Notes: generated by a model not told the origin, from the letters alone. A DNA stretch of 64,000 nucleotides from Siderastrea radians (GCA_964017195.1 OZ024891.1:1052694-1116693); one strand, 5' to 3'; shown: positions 17,223 through 30,149, counted from the stretch's first letter. A program made the numbers and translations.

Positions 17223-18026
17223 TTCATTGCACTTGGCAATAATTTAGATGCATGGAACAATGGCCACCATCTCTTAAATTCACAAATGGTTTCAAGCTGC
17301 TTTTTGGGAGCAGACGTTCCTGTTGATTGAAGATTTCATGACGCTTAGGAGGACCTTCTCAAGGGAGATCACTTAGTAGAGGGATCAAGGAGATACTTTG
17401 TTTATCATTCACTGTGAAATATTGACATAACCTCTTCAGGAGAATAAAAAGAGTTGATATTGTTTTATATTAGTGCACCATCCCTTTCGTTACCTTCAAT
17501 TAATAGGAACTGTTTAGAGCCTTGTTCTCACTTATATAATGAAAGCAGTCCTCGTAGTACCTCTTAGGGTTTTTGTTTTAAGGTGAATTGGCGGTATCTT
17601 TAGAGGTCGTCATGACGACTACTAGAATTATCCTGGTGTCATTTATGGCAGACACTCTAAAAATTGTGACAGGAAATAGTCAACTGCCCATTAGAATTAC
17701 ATTGTAGTCCCTCCTGGGGTGGATGAAAATGAATGTAAGCCACACCCATATAAGGCAATTATTTGTACTTTAAAGAGCTTCCTAAAGTGCAGTGCTCCAG
17801 TCACGTCTATAGAGGGGTTCCCCCAAAGGTTTTAGCTACCAGTGGTACAATTGCAATCATTAAAATGATAAGTCCTCAAATTGAGCACTTTCTCAGGAGT
17901 CACTCAGAGAAAGTAGTGACCCAATGAGCACTTCCTTGGCAGACAAGTTATTTTAGAAATGGTGATGTGTACCCTCTTAAATGCAATTTCAGTGTTTTAA
18001 GCCTTTTCAGAAATAAATGATTTAAG
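17223..18026. other. Non-coding, nothing recognised
   Basis: No ORF, LTR copy or inverted repeat that I can support. Confidence 0.4.
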
Positions 18027-18028
18027 GT

Positions 18029-18082
18029 CGCTTTGGGCGACTTTGGGCGACTTGAGGCGACTTTGGGCGACTTTAGGCGACT
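18029..18082 (+). repeat. Decanucleotide minisatellite (CTTTGGGCGA)n
   Basis: About five imperfect tandem copies of a 10-bp unit (CTTTGGGCGA, CTTGAGGCGA, CTTTAGGCGA). No gene context is evident. Confidence 0.85.
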
Positions 18083-20698
18083 TAATCTCCCAGAGTAGGC
18101 CTAAAGGAGTAAATTTGCTTAAGTTTAACTAAGGACTTTCCTTGAAGTAAACTCCACTCTAAAGTGGACTCACAAAGGATTTCCCTGCTCTACTTTAATA
18201 GTTGACTTTATAAGTTAGACTTGGGCAAGTTGGAAGGGGGGTTGTTCCTTCCCGCATAACATATGTAGGCATATGCCGCTCATTTATTTGTTGTCGTTTT
18301 AAATAAGCCGATAATTTTTTTTTCAGTTTTGATGCCAAAAAGGGTTTAGACCTTAATAGTGTGTTCTGCATACGGTTAAATAAAATTTGTATTCGGTCTA
18401 AGATAGTCCAACGGCAAAGAATTCTAGGGGAAACAACTCCACCCACAACCCCACCCAGTTATGTCACTCCAATCCATACTTAAGGAGATTGGGTTGTTTG
18501 ACATAGTTAGCCTTAAAACAGGACTCTTGTCAGAATTTATTGCATCCAAGTGCTAATTGGGCAAGGTGGTAGGCCAAATTCAATTTGGCAGTCACAAAAC
18601 TTTTTTTCTACTCGAATCAAGCTGGACTAGCATCTATAGTCCTTGTTCTTTTTATTCTTTACTGCATCACTAGCTATCTAATGTCGGAAATAATTAGAAA
18701 GTTGCCTGTATGTAATTTTAGACAAGCAATATCATTAGGTTGCTTAATTGATCGACACATGGCCAGAAATCCCGGACATTTGAGCCCGCGCAGCAGTACA
18801 CGGCTAATCCTCCAAAATAGCAGAAAAACCAACATGGCGGCTGAAAGGCGTGCAGGCACCCAGGTCGACTATTTACAACTGAATTCTCTTTCGTCTGTCG
18901 TTTTCTTCGACACCGCCCGCAAAAAATATAAAAAGGGAGAAACTATACGATACGGCGGCGAAAGAAACAATATTTCAGATTTTCAGTTATAAAATTCTTT
19001 CTTATTCTTTCTTTACGTACTTTAGACAATGCTCAGTGGAGAGGGAGATCTTTTCCCTAAATTTACAGCGGTCGAAACTCTTCAGAAGGTCAGACATTAT
19101 TTTCAGTATACTTAAATGAAAATCCGTAACTCGATTCTCTAACTAAAATTCCCGCCAACTTGCGCGAGAGGTAAAATATGCAAACTTTAGAGCGCTGACC
19201 AGCCTGACTGTTTTTAAAACCACTAGTCCCAGTTCTAAAAGGGGTTTTAAAGCCTGCTTTCTAAGCTTTATTTTGATACCAAACATGGCGGGTAAGTGGA
19301 GATGCCGCAGAAAGGCTAGTTTTTTCTTTCTGTAAAATCGAGTTTCCACTCGTGCACCAGGTCACGCTGGAATGGTTCTCCTTTTGTATTTTCATATATC
19401 CGTGTTTTCATCGTCAAAGTGGACGCTGTTAATCGTTTTAAATCTCCCTGACAATCGCTGTGTATGTGCGACACGATGCCAACTTTAAGGAATGAACTTG
19501 GAAAAATCGACCACTTGAACAGAAACTTGCCCAGCTGCAGTGGAGGACTGCTGCTTCAAAAATTTCCCACAGAAAATAGATGGGGAAAAAGAGCGCGAGA
19601 ACGGCTAAAAATACGCTTAAAATGGACTGTGTTACCGAACTGGTGAAGATATGCATTTTATATAGTGGGATTGAAGATGTTTTCACCTGGTCGATTCCAA
19701 CTTGGAAACTTATACAGGTACGCTAGAAGTTATCATAAGCTCAAATATTAGTTTTACACATTTCTTTATGAACGTAATCGCCATGTTTGTTTCGGAAATA
19801 CGAGATAGCCGCTGCCGTTCCGTGGGCGTCATGTCTGAGATTTTAGGCCATGTTAATTTACAAATGCGTATCTTCCGCAAGTTCTGCCTCGCCGATTGCC
19901 TCGTCATCAAACCTCCACATAGCAGTCTTTAAAAAGCAATATCAAAGATAAGAGCTGATTGTACATGTGGTGACTTAAAGGCTGGAAGCAGAAGGAAGGA
20001 AGCTTGCATCACGTGGAACCAAAAGCTCAATCAGCGCAGAGCACAGTTGAAAGAGTTTACGGAGCCTTTTGTACCATCTGGCGCGCAAGGGTTAAAGAAG
20101 AAGATTGCAGTCTTGAGCTTTAGTTTTTCTGCGAGAAGAGGAAGCCACATCCATTATGTTATAGATACGCTTCGTTCACTACGTCATCCACTGTTCCGTT
20201 TATCTGTAAAGAGCAAGGAGTGTCAAAGCTTAAAGCATTTCTGTTATACTGCTTATATTAGCTATTTAAGGTAAATTTTGAACTAGTTTTTAACTTAATC
20301 GTAGCTCTTTTATGCAAATATTGGAGCCATTGGACAGTAATGGGAAGAGGGTGAAAATAGGGTGAATTATTAGTGAATTATTAGTTCTATTATTAACCTT
20401 TCAAGATTACGCAATTTTGTAGCAATAACTAAGGTGGTAGATATATAGCTTTGATTAAAATGCAAGCCACAAAAAACGTTAACTGTTTTCTATTTGTCGC
20501 GTAAAAAACAGGTTGACATGGACGGTGATTACAAATGGACATGGACAGTGACAAAGTTACATTACATAAAAGCTACAAATAGTTAGGTCACCGCAGCTCT
20601 ACAAAGTGTCAATGCAACGCCAAAGGCCAGTAGGAGAGAAGCACAAGGATACACTTAAACTTAAAGGTTCTTAAACACAAGCGTTCGTGAGCCGTCAA
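18083..20698. other. Non-coding stretch, no supported gene
   Basis: The longest ORF (18585-18992, plus) includes a hydrophobic segment LASIVLVLFILYCITSYL, but has no family resemblance, good start context or splice partner, so I do not call it. Nothing else is recognised. Confidence 0.35.
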
Positions 20699-20819
20699 CC
20701 GGAAGTTGAATGGTTCCTTTTTTGGCTTGTTTTTGCTCCTCACAAACGGCCTCTTGTTGTGGTGTCCGGTGACTTGCCATCACGTTAAAATGCGTCACAA
20801 TGAAAACATTCAACTTCCG
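20699..20819. repeat. Small inverted repeat (CCGGAAGTTGAATG ends)
   Basis: CCGGAAGTTGAATG at 20699-20712 is repeated inverted at 20806-20819, and GTGAGCC phrases lie just outside both arms. It may be an old MITE. Confidence 0.45.
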
Positions 20820-21387
20820 GCTGCTGTCCCTCTCGTGAGCCATGGACGGCTCGCAAGGCACGGCGAAGCTTAATCCTATTCAGACCGAGCTTTTGGGGGC
20901 TTTCTAGGACCGGGACCACCTTTAAAACCGCTCAAGCCTTGGTCACCAAGCTTCCCGAGGATAATGTACACATGTTTTTTATTGGATTTTATTGATTTTG
21001 ATTTTATTTATTGGTTGTAGCTTAAACGGATTTGAAATTAAAAATTTGGAGAGAGCCTGAAAAGCTCCCCTCCCAGGTCCGGATAGGGTTAAGGGTTAAT
21101 CAAGTGTTTGTAGCACAAGGGCGGGGGGGGTGTATCTATGACACTAGTGCGACTTTAAAACAAGTCCAAGTCATTCCGGGTCCCTCTAGTGGCTCTGTAT
21201 TCACACTTGGCATGAAACCGGTGGAAAAGCTCATATCTGTACGGCGTGTTATACTTGTGCGATTTGACCCTGGTGGCTGTGCGGGATCGAGATTCTTATG
21301 CTGGTACAAAAGCTCCTAACGGTATCGTGTAAATGCGGTGTAAGTGACTCTTTGTTTCACGTTCCCATTAGTTTTAAACATCTGGCT

Positions 21388-21507
21388 CTGGTTGTTCAAA
21401 GAGCGGATAACTCTATCCACCGGAAAATCACTATCCGGTGGATAACACTTATCCGCTGGACAGCGATTTATCCTGTGGATAGCGTTATCCAACCTCTGAA
21501 CAACCGG
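21388..21507. mobile_element. Palindromic MITE (GGTTGTTCAAAG...CTTTGAACAACC type), copy 1
   Basis: Inverted ends CTGGTTGTTCAAAG and CTCTGAACAACCGG enclose alternating GGATAA/TTATCC motifs (GCGGATAACTCTATCC, GTGGATAACACTTATCC, GTGGATAGCGTTATCC). A second copy at 26920 and a worn copy near 30150 show it is a dispersed family. It carries no coding sequence. Confidence 0.75.
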
Positions 21508-21949
21508 GCCCTGTTCAAGAACGCAACTAAAACCGTCAGGAAAACGGTTTATAATGAAACATGGCAAATAGTTTTCATTTCTTGCTGGAGTGACATTCGT
21601 TCCGATATCAGGTAAACACCCCAGTCCCTGACGCAACTCTAAAGGAACTAAGAGTATTGCAACTCCCCTTTCCTACCCCTAGACGGGATGTGAGTTTATC
21701 GCAAGACCTCTCCAGCCTAGCATTCTGGTGAGTTTGTCTAACGTCTCGCCGGTATTCATGTATACATCTCAATCTGGTCCGGTTGATGAGCTGCCATATG
21801 GAGCAACGTTTCTTGTCTAATGAAATAAAATGACGACAGGAGACCAGAACTGGAACCTTCGATCTTTCGTTCATATCGAAAGTCCCACAAGCTAAACACA
21901 ACCACAACCACCGCTCTTGTAACATGGAAATAAAACATGGAATACTTAC

Positions 21950-22084
21950 TGGAGTAACATATGGTCTGTGTCCGTTGGCGTATTGGGCCCGCAATGGTGT
22001 GTCCTTTATGTTGGCCTGTAGTTCCCAATAGCCATCAAAGGCTATTATCTCCTCGCCTGTCGTTTTTTCACGTTTGTACATCAC
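21950..22084 (-). CDS. Orphan internal exon, 45 codons, phase 0-0
   Basis: The minus strand shows acceptor CTTTGAACAG at 22085 and donor GTAAGT at 21949. Between them 135 bp stay open in phase 0 and read VMYKREKTTGEEIIAF, then GYWELQANIK and YANGHRPYVTP. I do not recognise the family, and no neighbouring exon was found on either side. It may be an exon of a gene otherwise outside my recognition, or a relic. A flanking tRNA-like cluster lies 60 bp away. Confidence 0.35.
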
Positions 22085-22207
22085 CTGTTCAAAGAAAACG
22101 ATGAAATATTAAATTGCGACAATGTGTACTGTAATAAGTGTAAAGAAGATCTTCGCAGTTATTATCGCAACCCATGCAGTTGCGAAAAGAAAGCCTGAAA
22201 ACAATCA

Positions 22208-22278
22208 GGCTTGCCGGGATTCGAACCCTGACCTCTGCGATACCGGTGCAGCGCTCTAACCAATTGAGCTAACAAGCC
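22208..22278 (-). tRNA. tRNA-like copy 4
   Basis: 71 nt with acceptor GGCTTGT/GCAAGCC, D arm TAGCTCAATTGGTTAGAGC, loop CCGGTAT and T arm GGGTTCGAATCCC. As in the 10-kb copies, position 33 is C, arguing against normal function. Confidence 0.4.
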
Positions 22279-22398
22279 AACTGGGAGCTGGTCATTAAAT
22301 TGGTTCGTAATATAGCCGGGAAAGATGAAGATGAAATTATGAATATATGAAACTCATATATTTGAACTGCGGAATGAAGAAATAAGTGTAAAGAATTA

Positions 22399-22447
22399 CC
22401 GCTGCACCGGTATCGCAGAGGTCAGGGTTCGAATCCCGGCAAGCCTG
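22399..22447 (+). pseudogene. tRNA-like copy 5, 5' truncated
   Basis: Starts within the anticodon arm (GCTGCACCGGTATCGCAG) and keeps the T arm and 3' acceptor strand only. It marks the turning point of the local inverted repeat. Confidence 0.6.
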
Positions 22448-22622
22448 ATTGTTTTCAGGCTTTCTTTTCGCAACTGCATGGGTTGCGATAATAACTGCGA
22501 GGATCTTCTTTACACTTATTTCTTCATTCCGCAGTTCAAATATATGAGTTTCATATATTCATAATTTCATCTTCATCTTTCCCGGCTATATTACGAACCA
22601 ATTTAATGACCAGCTCCCAGTT

Positions 22623-22693
22623 GGCTTGTTAGCTCAATTGGTTAGAGCGCTGCACCGGTATCGCAGAGGTCAGGGTTCGAATCCCGGCAAGCC
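22623..22693 (+). tRNA. tRNA-like copy 6
   Basis: Identical in sequence to copy 4 but on the opposite strand; complete D, anticodon and T arms, same C33 anomaly. Confidence 0.4.
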
Positions 22694-22830
22694 TGATTGT
22701 TTTCAGGCTTTCTTTTCGCAACTGCATGGGTTGCGATAATAACTGCGAGGATCTTCTTTACACTTATTTCTTCATTCCGCAGATCAAATATATGAGTTTC
22801 ATATATTCATAATTTCAATGTGTACTGTAT

Positions 22831-23239
22831 ATGAAATAATCGTACATATGAACTGCGGCCCCTCCAATCCCAAAATGTTCAGGCAGAAGCCATTAACGAA
22901 TAAAACTTTGCAACTGGAAGCATTTTTTATAACAACATTTTCTGTCGGCCATGGGGCTGAAATTGATTTGCGTGTGTGTCTTTGTTGAGACTTGGCTACA
23001 AATTGTGGGGAAAACGTTGCAAAGTTCAGGCTTGAAATTAAAATGTTTTGAGTTTCGAGACCGTTCTCAGCCATTGCAGTGTCGGTAGTAAATTAATTCA
23101 GCTTTTTATCTTGTACAAAATTCGTATTCTACAATTCTTGACGACTCTTGTTTAAATAGCAGAAAACGTTGAAGGAAGGAAATAAAAGTCTTTTCACTGA
23201 CATTTCATGCCAACAAACTACGGTATTACTCGCAGCGCA
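22831..23239. other. Non-coding, nothing recognised
   Basis: No supported ORF or repeat terminus. Confidence 0.4.
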
Positions 23240-24692
23240 TGAAAATACTTAACAGCAGTTCTCTGAGAAAGTGAAGCACAGTTGGAAATGAAAACTTTTA
23301 ACCCCTTCATTTTTTGTGTGAAGTTAGGTTGCCTGGGGGGATGAACGAAAACAGCCATATAAAGGTCAGCAGATGTGTCGTTGCCATGGTAACCGCAATC
23401 AATCATGCTACCCTCATAGTCATATTTTGAGCAACAATTTTTCCCTTAAAAAGTAAAAATACACTGGTCTGGTTCTCGGGTGAATGTAAACCAATTAAAA
23501 CGAAAATTTTCCAGGGAGAAGCTCCATTCCTCTAGTTTCTCAAACTTGATGTTCAAGTATTTTGACTTCTATAAACGTGCTAAAATTGATCGCTGAACCA
23601 GGTTACCTTTCGGCCATTTTGACAATCCTCCAAAACAAGCTCAACCTTTTTCGCAATTTCTCCCAAAGTATTCTTTTCCCAGGAACTAAATTAGCATCAG
23701 AGTTTACATGGATACTAAAGATTTTAAACATTATAAAATCTTTTTGGGGAAAGCAACATTATGGCCATGGCCGTTGAGCACATTTGAGGAAAATTTGAAT
23801 GAATGTCAAAATTGGCCATGTTCAGGCTCCATTGTTTCGCTCAGAAAAGCTTTGGATAGACCTTTCAAGCTTCAAAGGTATTCTTTACAATCTTGTCTGT
23901 AAACTTACTTTGATTTATAAGGTTTTCGTTACACGAGTTTGGATGAAATAGCAATTGACACAAAGCCTACCTTGCCAATTTATACAGCATGCATTGATCG
24001 CGTGCGTTTCTCCTTCGCTCGCTCCGTTTTCTTAACCCAATTCTAACACAGCATCTTGCATTCAGGTTAAATCTAACAGTTTGCCCCATCCTACACCCAC
24101 TTGTCGGTGATTTAAACCACAGATGATGGCGCATTTGTCCACAGATACTTGATAAAAGGACCATTGAGCAGATCAAAACACAGTGATTATATTTGTGGTT
24201 TCTGTCGTCGAAGCGCTGAAAACCGTCAATAAAATCCATCCAGGAAGCTTAATTGTCGGAAAACGATTACTACACTCAGCAACTGCATGCCTGTAACAAT
24301 CCAGTACATGTATCTGGCTATAATTGAGCGGGACATTGCGTTTTCTGAGAAGCCATGAAGTTGTTGACAAAACGCGTAGATCGGGCTGTAGACCGGAAAT
24401 GAGAGGGTAAGACTGCTGACCAGATGTATGATTTATTTTAATTTCAGCATATGAAAATGTTTGATTTTCAGTACTTTAATAAACTCTATGGTGGTTTTTA
24501 CATTGGCGGTAAAAATAAAAGAACAGAATAAAGCATAAAGGAAATGTATTAGACCACAAATGATATCTAGAAGAAAACGCACCACAAGGCCGCACGAGGA
24601 ATGTTACTTTTTCCACGGTGTGTAGCCTACTACACAGTCTCCATTGCGGACAGGTATGATGCACTACAACTGATCATAACGAGTTTTACGTT
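23240..24692 (+). repeat. Left arm of a 1.4-kb inverted segmental duplication (partner 34577-36038)
   Basis: The sequence here matches the reverse complement of 34577-36038; in about 220 bases compared near 23.57-23.79 kb I count about six differences. The outer edge (about 23240-23300) extends, at lower identity, into the sequence that encodes the cytoplasmic tail of the mucin gene in the right arm (AGCAGTTCTCT.AGAAAGTG). The duplicated unit thus includes the 3' end of the mucin gene plus downstream DNA. Confidence 0.85.
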
Positions 24693-26213
24693 AACATTAC
24701 ATAACATTACCTAACATAAACTTTATTCTTCTCGAATTAATATAATTTGTGACCACGGACTATTTGTGACATGTTTCTGACCAACAGCCACGCTTATAAT
24801 TTACGGCACAAAGATTTTTATCAACCTAGTTTTAACACAGCTACGCACGGAAACACTCAATTCGATACCTAGGTCCAAGACTTTGGAGCAAGATACCAAG
24901 CAAGGACAGATCGGCTGCCAGTCTTAAAGTGCCTATGAACTCAGTCTAAATATGTAAGTTTTGCTGAGTAGAACCCTTTGCATGAGATATTTTTCCAGTC
25001 GCAAAGTTCGAATTTGGCACCCGAAATGTGTCTCCATTTTGCGCGCGGCCAAAACGATCGCATTACAAGGCTGTGACGTCACAAATCGCGCAGAAGATAA
25101 GAGTGTTATGGTTGACAAGAGGGTTTCCAGAAGAGAAATTACTTTGGAGTGACTCGTGGGCCCAGGATTGTAAGCTACAAGGGCAGGATTCGCAAAATGA
25201 GAGCATGTGTGTGTCGTTTCTCAAAAGGAAACGAATTAGGGAGAGAAGCGGACTCATTTGAACCGTGTTCGACTCGGTAAGAATTCGATTCGACCCGCAT
25301 TACAGATCAGAGCTGCTTCTCGGAAAAGCCGCAGCATTGAATGTCGAGTTAATATATGTAACTTCTGCCACTGTTGGATTAGTTCTACTAGTAGCAATTA
25401 TCGCAATTCAAGATTAAAGATCGAGATAAAGAAGGTTTTCAACATTTGGCCACAAAACTATTACCATATGCATCTGTCCACTATTACCTAAAAGCATCCA
25501 AGAACTACAGCACATAACTGAGCTACAAGGTTTTGTTTACATTTCCGTTTTTTTTTTGGAAACCACATGCAATACCTTTCTCAAACTGGATGTTCACCAT
25601 AGAGTTTGAAGGGATAACAATGAACGGAACTGTCTTGACCGATGACGAGACAAGACGTTTTAGTTAATCAGAGATAGCTATAGGAATATTTATAAATCCC
25701 TCGTGTACGTTTCGTCAAATAAAAGGAAGCAGTTCAGCTCAGCATTGATAATTTTTATTGCAAGTCACTCTGCTTCCACTGCATTTGATTTATGTGGTCC
25801 TCTTTAAACACCATACATTTCAAACAGATTTGTGCCTCTCTTCTTGTTGACCCTCCTCCTGTTATCTCAAGAGGACCATATAATATGAAATTTCACATAC
25901 CACACGTAACACCGTCTAATTGACCCTTCTGCAGTACAGTCTTGGTGATGTAGGTTTAATTTGAATTTATGGCATAAGTTATTTCGTCATTTTTATTACT
26001 GAAGGGCAATGAAAATATGTGACCTTCATTTCCCATTATTTAATTTTGTGGCAGGCTTTGTATTGGAAATTCCTCACACACTGAATAGTCTCAGTCTTCT
26101 TGACTCATTCCCTGTACCCAAGAAAGCTACCACACAAGCCACCTAATTAGCCAACAGAAAATCAATGAGGTTTCAAAATGGGCCTTTTCGATCTCGCTCT
26201 CCACCTTTAATTT

Positions 26214-26244
<31 letters not shown>
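26214..26244 (+). repeat. (TAA)n microsatellite
   Basis: About ten TAA repeats. The following 90 bp (to about 26335) is an inverted relative of 38780-38870, which is also next to an ATT-rich tract, so this may be the tail of a dispersed repeat. Confidence 0.85.
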
Positions 26245-26245
<1 letters not shown>

Positions 26246-26919
26246 TTTTCCGAAAATTAGCTGCATAGGCTACGTTCCCGCCCTATGCATGCTATTTAGG
26301 GACATAGCATATAAACGTCTTGTACTGCTTTAATAATAATAATGATGTATACACAGGATAGCCCCATCAGTGTAAAAACACTGGTAACAAAGGGGGGTTC
26401 TGTTACTAAATAAGTGCCCAAGATAGTAAAATACATATCTTCAAACATTAATAGTGGCATGCATGGTTACGTAGCACAAGCCTGATGCAAACACGAGAGT
26501 GTTGGGAGAATTCAAAGGATTATCCGAGCTTGATCGAACACAGACTCTTAGACATTTCAGCATATCTGTTAACAACAAAAAAGGCTAATACATGCGTAAC
26601 GTGTACAGTGTACTGGGAGGGTACTGTAATTTAAAGGGTTTATGGATCCAAGGGAGCTGCCTTAACCTCTCCCCATCCCCCCACTCCTTAAACAAAAATA
26701 ACCAAAAAAAAATGAAACTACACACACAAAGAGGGCAATTTCTACTTGACACTGATTTCTGCCATACTTCATGGAATTGGAATGGGTGTATGTTTCAATG
26801 AAAATGGCACTTCAAAATGTACTTCTGGAGCAAATTACATATTCATCTCAGTGTTGAGATTGACCCAAGGGAGTTATTGTCATATGAGACCAGTATACAA
26901 AGGGAGCTCAGACCAGGCC

Positions 26920-27024
26920 CCAGTTGTTCAAAAGGTGGATAAGTGTTAGGGAAACCAATTGCGTCATCCACTGGATAGAGATTTATCCGGTCGATAGCCC
27001 TATCCAACTTTTGAACAACTGTGG
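26920..27024. mobile_element. Palindromic MITE, copy 2 (GTTGTTCAAAAGG ends)
   Basis: Ends CAGTTGTTCAAAAGGTGGAT and TATCCAACTTTTGAACAACTG are near-perfect inverted repeats, with internal CTGGATAGAGATTTATCCGG. Same family as 21388-21507. Confidence 0.8.
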
Positions 27025-28735
27025 GCCAGTACAACTGGACAGGTATGGTTAAGTTTATTTACATGAGACTTGCGTCATGAAAGTATAAGTGATCACATAA
27101 AGCCTGAAAGAACTCAGCGTACTAGCTCTCACCTGCCATAGCATGTTTTCACAAAATTGGTATGAACCAAAATCCTCAAGCAAATTGCTGAACAGAAGGA
27201 CAAAAATCTCAGCTAGTCTAATATTGTGTAGGCAATTGCTTAAACCAGTTCATGTAGTCAGAAGCACTGGATTATTACAAGGACAAAGCTGAAGTCACAC
27301 CAGTCTGAGTTTGCACGCGTATCATACAATGTCCATCTTTATTTATCACAGTCATCATCCTCATAGCACCTCCAGGTGGAGTAAAAGACCACAAATGAGC
27401 ACCATACTCAAAAATTCTCATTTATTTGCTTTGAGATGCTCCCTCATAAATGGCTTGAAATTTACAATAAAAGCACTGCACTTCCATTTGAAAATCATTT
27501 GCAGCTGCTGATTATAATAAATAAAACACGCTCTTTAGAAATAACTACTGATGCCTCAGCCATTAGGCATGTAATATTTCAAGCAAATTTTGGGGATGCT
27601 TATCTTCAATGTATAAAATACTTCCTGCTAACTAATAAGTTTATATCAGTGTTCTCTCTGCAAAAGTCCTCATTCGAAAGAACCGAACAACTGAGTCTAT
27701 CTTTCTCTTGGCGCAAAAACCTATGAAAAGATGAACAAATTAAGTTACAAACAAGTACACCGTAAACTTGAGCTTGTCTGGTATCGGTTTGAGTAAAATA
27801 ATTGAAGTATATACAATGACGCTCTTAACAAAAGAAGTAAAGTCAAGGCTGCGTCAATCTCTCGTCATTAACACATAAAGGTACTGACCATTCAATTCTA
27901 GAAGCTTCTTCTTCAAGGCCAGACAAGCCAGTAGAGCTAAAAGTTAGTCAATCCCAACAATTCAATTCGCCATCTTGCTTCGCGCAAGATTGTTGTTGTC
28001 GTTGTTTAGGCTTTATCCACGGACGACAAACCCAAAAACTGCACATCTTCGAAATCGCTTCAAGCTGCATTTTAGCGTTTTCCTCAGTCGTCGATAGCTT
28101 TCATTGTATATCAATATTAGCAAGGAAAATGTAAGTTTCATCGCTCAAACACTTGACAAAGACCAAAGAGACAAACATTCTGCGCGATTTGTGACGTCAT
28201 ACGGTCCGCTTCCTCGGCCAACTCGTTCCCAGTCTTCGGAGACACAATTTTGGTCATTTTGGGTACTTTCAACGGCAAAACAACGGATTTTTCTTTCTTA
28301 CCATCCAATTTCTCTTGCCATTTCGGAATTAACACATAATGAACTACCAAAATGTGCAAAAAATTTTTTTATTTCATAGGCACTTTAAGCAGTTTAAAGT
28401 GCCACTGGGACCAGAATTTTGGTATTCCATATTTTTGCATTTTCGAAAATAGTCTGTGGTTGTTAGTCACCATGCCAAATTTCAACTCATTACGATGACT
28501 GGAAGTCGCTTTTTTCGGACGGTTTTTGTCGAGATTTTACAGCCGCCATTACTGGCCCTTGCTCCGGAAGCTGGCTTGCGAATTAGCGGAAGTGACGTTA
28601 GAGGCTCACCTCAAACCAAGTCATCGAGTCAGTCTTCATTCGATTACTTGCCGCGGGAAATGTAACTGTTGTCGAGGGAAGATTTCGTGCCACTGTTTGC
28701 TGTAAGGCCTTGAAATTTTCGTTGCTGCAGCAGTT

Positions 28736-29029
28736 ATGAAGGGTATTACTTGTGTTGTACAATGCTACAACAATAAATCCAACCACCGAGCTGGTATTTC
28801 GCTTCATCAAAGCCTTGCAAGCGGACCCGCAATGGAAAAATGGATAATGTTCGTACTCACACACAGTGCAAATTTCAACCCGAGAGGTATTTTTGTCGGC
28901 TGTTCTGATCACTTCACGGACGAGTGTTTCCAGCGGGCTGTTCATGTCGAAGGATCCCAGAGGTCGATTATTCCATTGTTCATTCCAACTATACGGAAAG
29001 AAAGATCCGGAAAAAACGAGACGAAAGGT
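28736..29029 (+). CDS. THAP zinc-finger exon (transposon-derived)
   Basis: An ORF starting MKGITCVVQCYNNKSNHRAG has the THAP layout: Cys-x3-Cys at the N terminus (TCVVQC), a Trp at EKWIMF, then FVGCSDHFTDECF giving the C-x2-H pair and the downstream CF, and a proline-containing end (PLFIPTI). The reading remains open to GAAAG/GTACC, a possible splice donor at about 29030. THAP fingers bind DNA. The exon sits inside the TTAA-flanked element B, pointing to a transposase N terminus. The rest of the protein is not recognisable downstream. Confidence 0.65.
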
Positions 29030-30149
29030 ACCTAATCTTAACGAAGTTGAAGTGAAAGTTTGTTTCTTTTTCAACGCATCCACCATTTTGCAAAACTTAT
29101 TTTCTTTTAACGTATTTTAAAATTTATTTTGCTTGTGGAAAACCCTTTCAGTTCTGCCGTCTGCCAGCGCGAAGATCTTCGGCGTAGTCATCATAAAATG
29201 CATCCTGGCCGAATGCAGGACCACCGCGATAAAGCCAATAGTTTGTATTGCATAGCTTTTTTTTTTGTTTGTTTGTTTTTTTTAATTCCGCATGTGTTAA
29301 TTTTAAAGCAGTAATCGCTTAGAAGCATGGACAGTTATTTTATAGCATACCATCCTGAATGTCGAGAAACGTTTCTCCTTATTCCCTGTCGCTGAAGAGT
29401 CGATTGACATTATTGTTCGAAATATATAAAGGCTTCGATCATGTCGATAGGTCGGCTCGTCTTACGTGGAAATTTAAGTTAGGAAAAAATATCACACGCC
29501 GCTATTTGTCTAAGGGTTTTACAATGTTCTTTCTTTTAACTGTCATAGCAATCTTAGTAAATTATCTACTAAGAAAAATGATTAAATGTCAAATTATTAT
29601 TTTTACGCAGTGAATAAAGCAAGTGAAAGCTTCGTTTCCTTGGCGGTCCGCACGTTGTTGTTGAGCAGCAGAAAATTTTCCTTGTGGCTTTGCTTTGCAG
29701 TACAAATATTTAGATTCCGGTCACACAAGGCCTCTAGTTCTTAAAAGAAGGTCTTGCATGGTTTATTTCACTTTTTTCGGCTCAAGTTAAGAATTCTACA
29801 AAAACTGTTCAAAATATTTAGGAACGCCAAGCGCTTGTGTTTCAATGCATTAAGTGACCACTGTACTATGATGGACACGATAAGCTTCATGAGCTGACTG
29901 CCAGATGACTACAGCATTGCAGCTCTTTAAGAAAGTTTCCCATACTATGCTAAGAATGGCTAAAAATCTCAATGCTTTACAATATGTAATGAATATAAAC
30001 ATCGGCAAACAAAATATAGTTTCTTTTATTTCTCCAACGAAGCGAACAATAAAATCGATCGACCGATGCTTGAGAGTTGGCGAGCATCAAATTCTAGACT
30101 TTTTATAGGTGTTTTGTCTAAATTTCCAAAGCTTAGAACATCAACTTTT

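Larger units (their letters stand above)
22142..22830. repeat. Inverted and tandem tRNA-like repeat cluster
   Basis: A minus-oriented unit (22142-22385) faces a plus-oriented truncated unit (22399-22622) and a further plus unit (22623-about 22820); period of the plus units is about 248 bp. Units share TGCATGGGTTGCGATAATAACTGCGA, TTTACACTTATTTCTTCATTCCGCAG and ATATATGAGTTTCATATATTC phrases. They are related to, but distinct from, the array at 10 kb. Confidence 0.75.
24928..28384. mobile_element. TTAA-flanked Kolobok-like element A
   Basis: TTAA at 24924-24927 and 28385-28388 flank ends that begin AGTGCCTATGA on both sides. Similarity of the ends continues patchily for about 200 bp inward, including a shared GACGTCACAAATCGCGCAGAA phrase (about 25075 and, inverted, about 28180). 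The 3.46-kb interior has no intact transposase, and holds a MITE and a microsatellite from later insertions. TTAA duplications with AG-starting ends fit Kolobok. The two ends could instead be separate solo copies. Confidence 0.5.

Noticed and set aside
18585..18992. Plus ORF of 135 codons with a hydrophobic stretch
   Set aside because: No family, poor context, unsupported by splice sites; consistent with chance.
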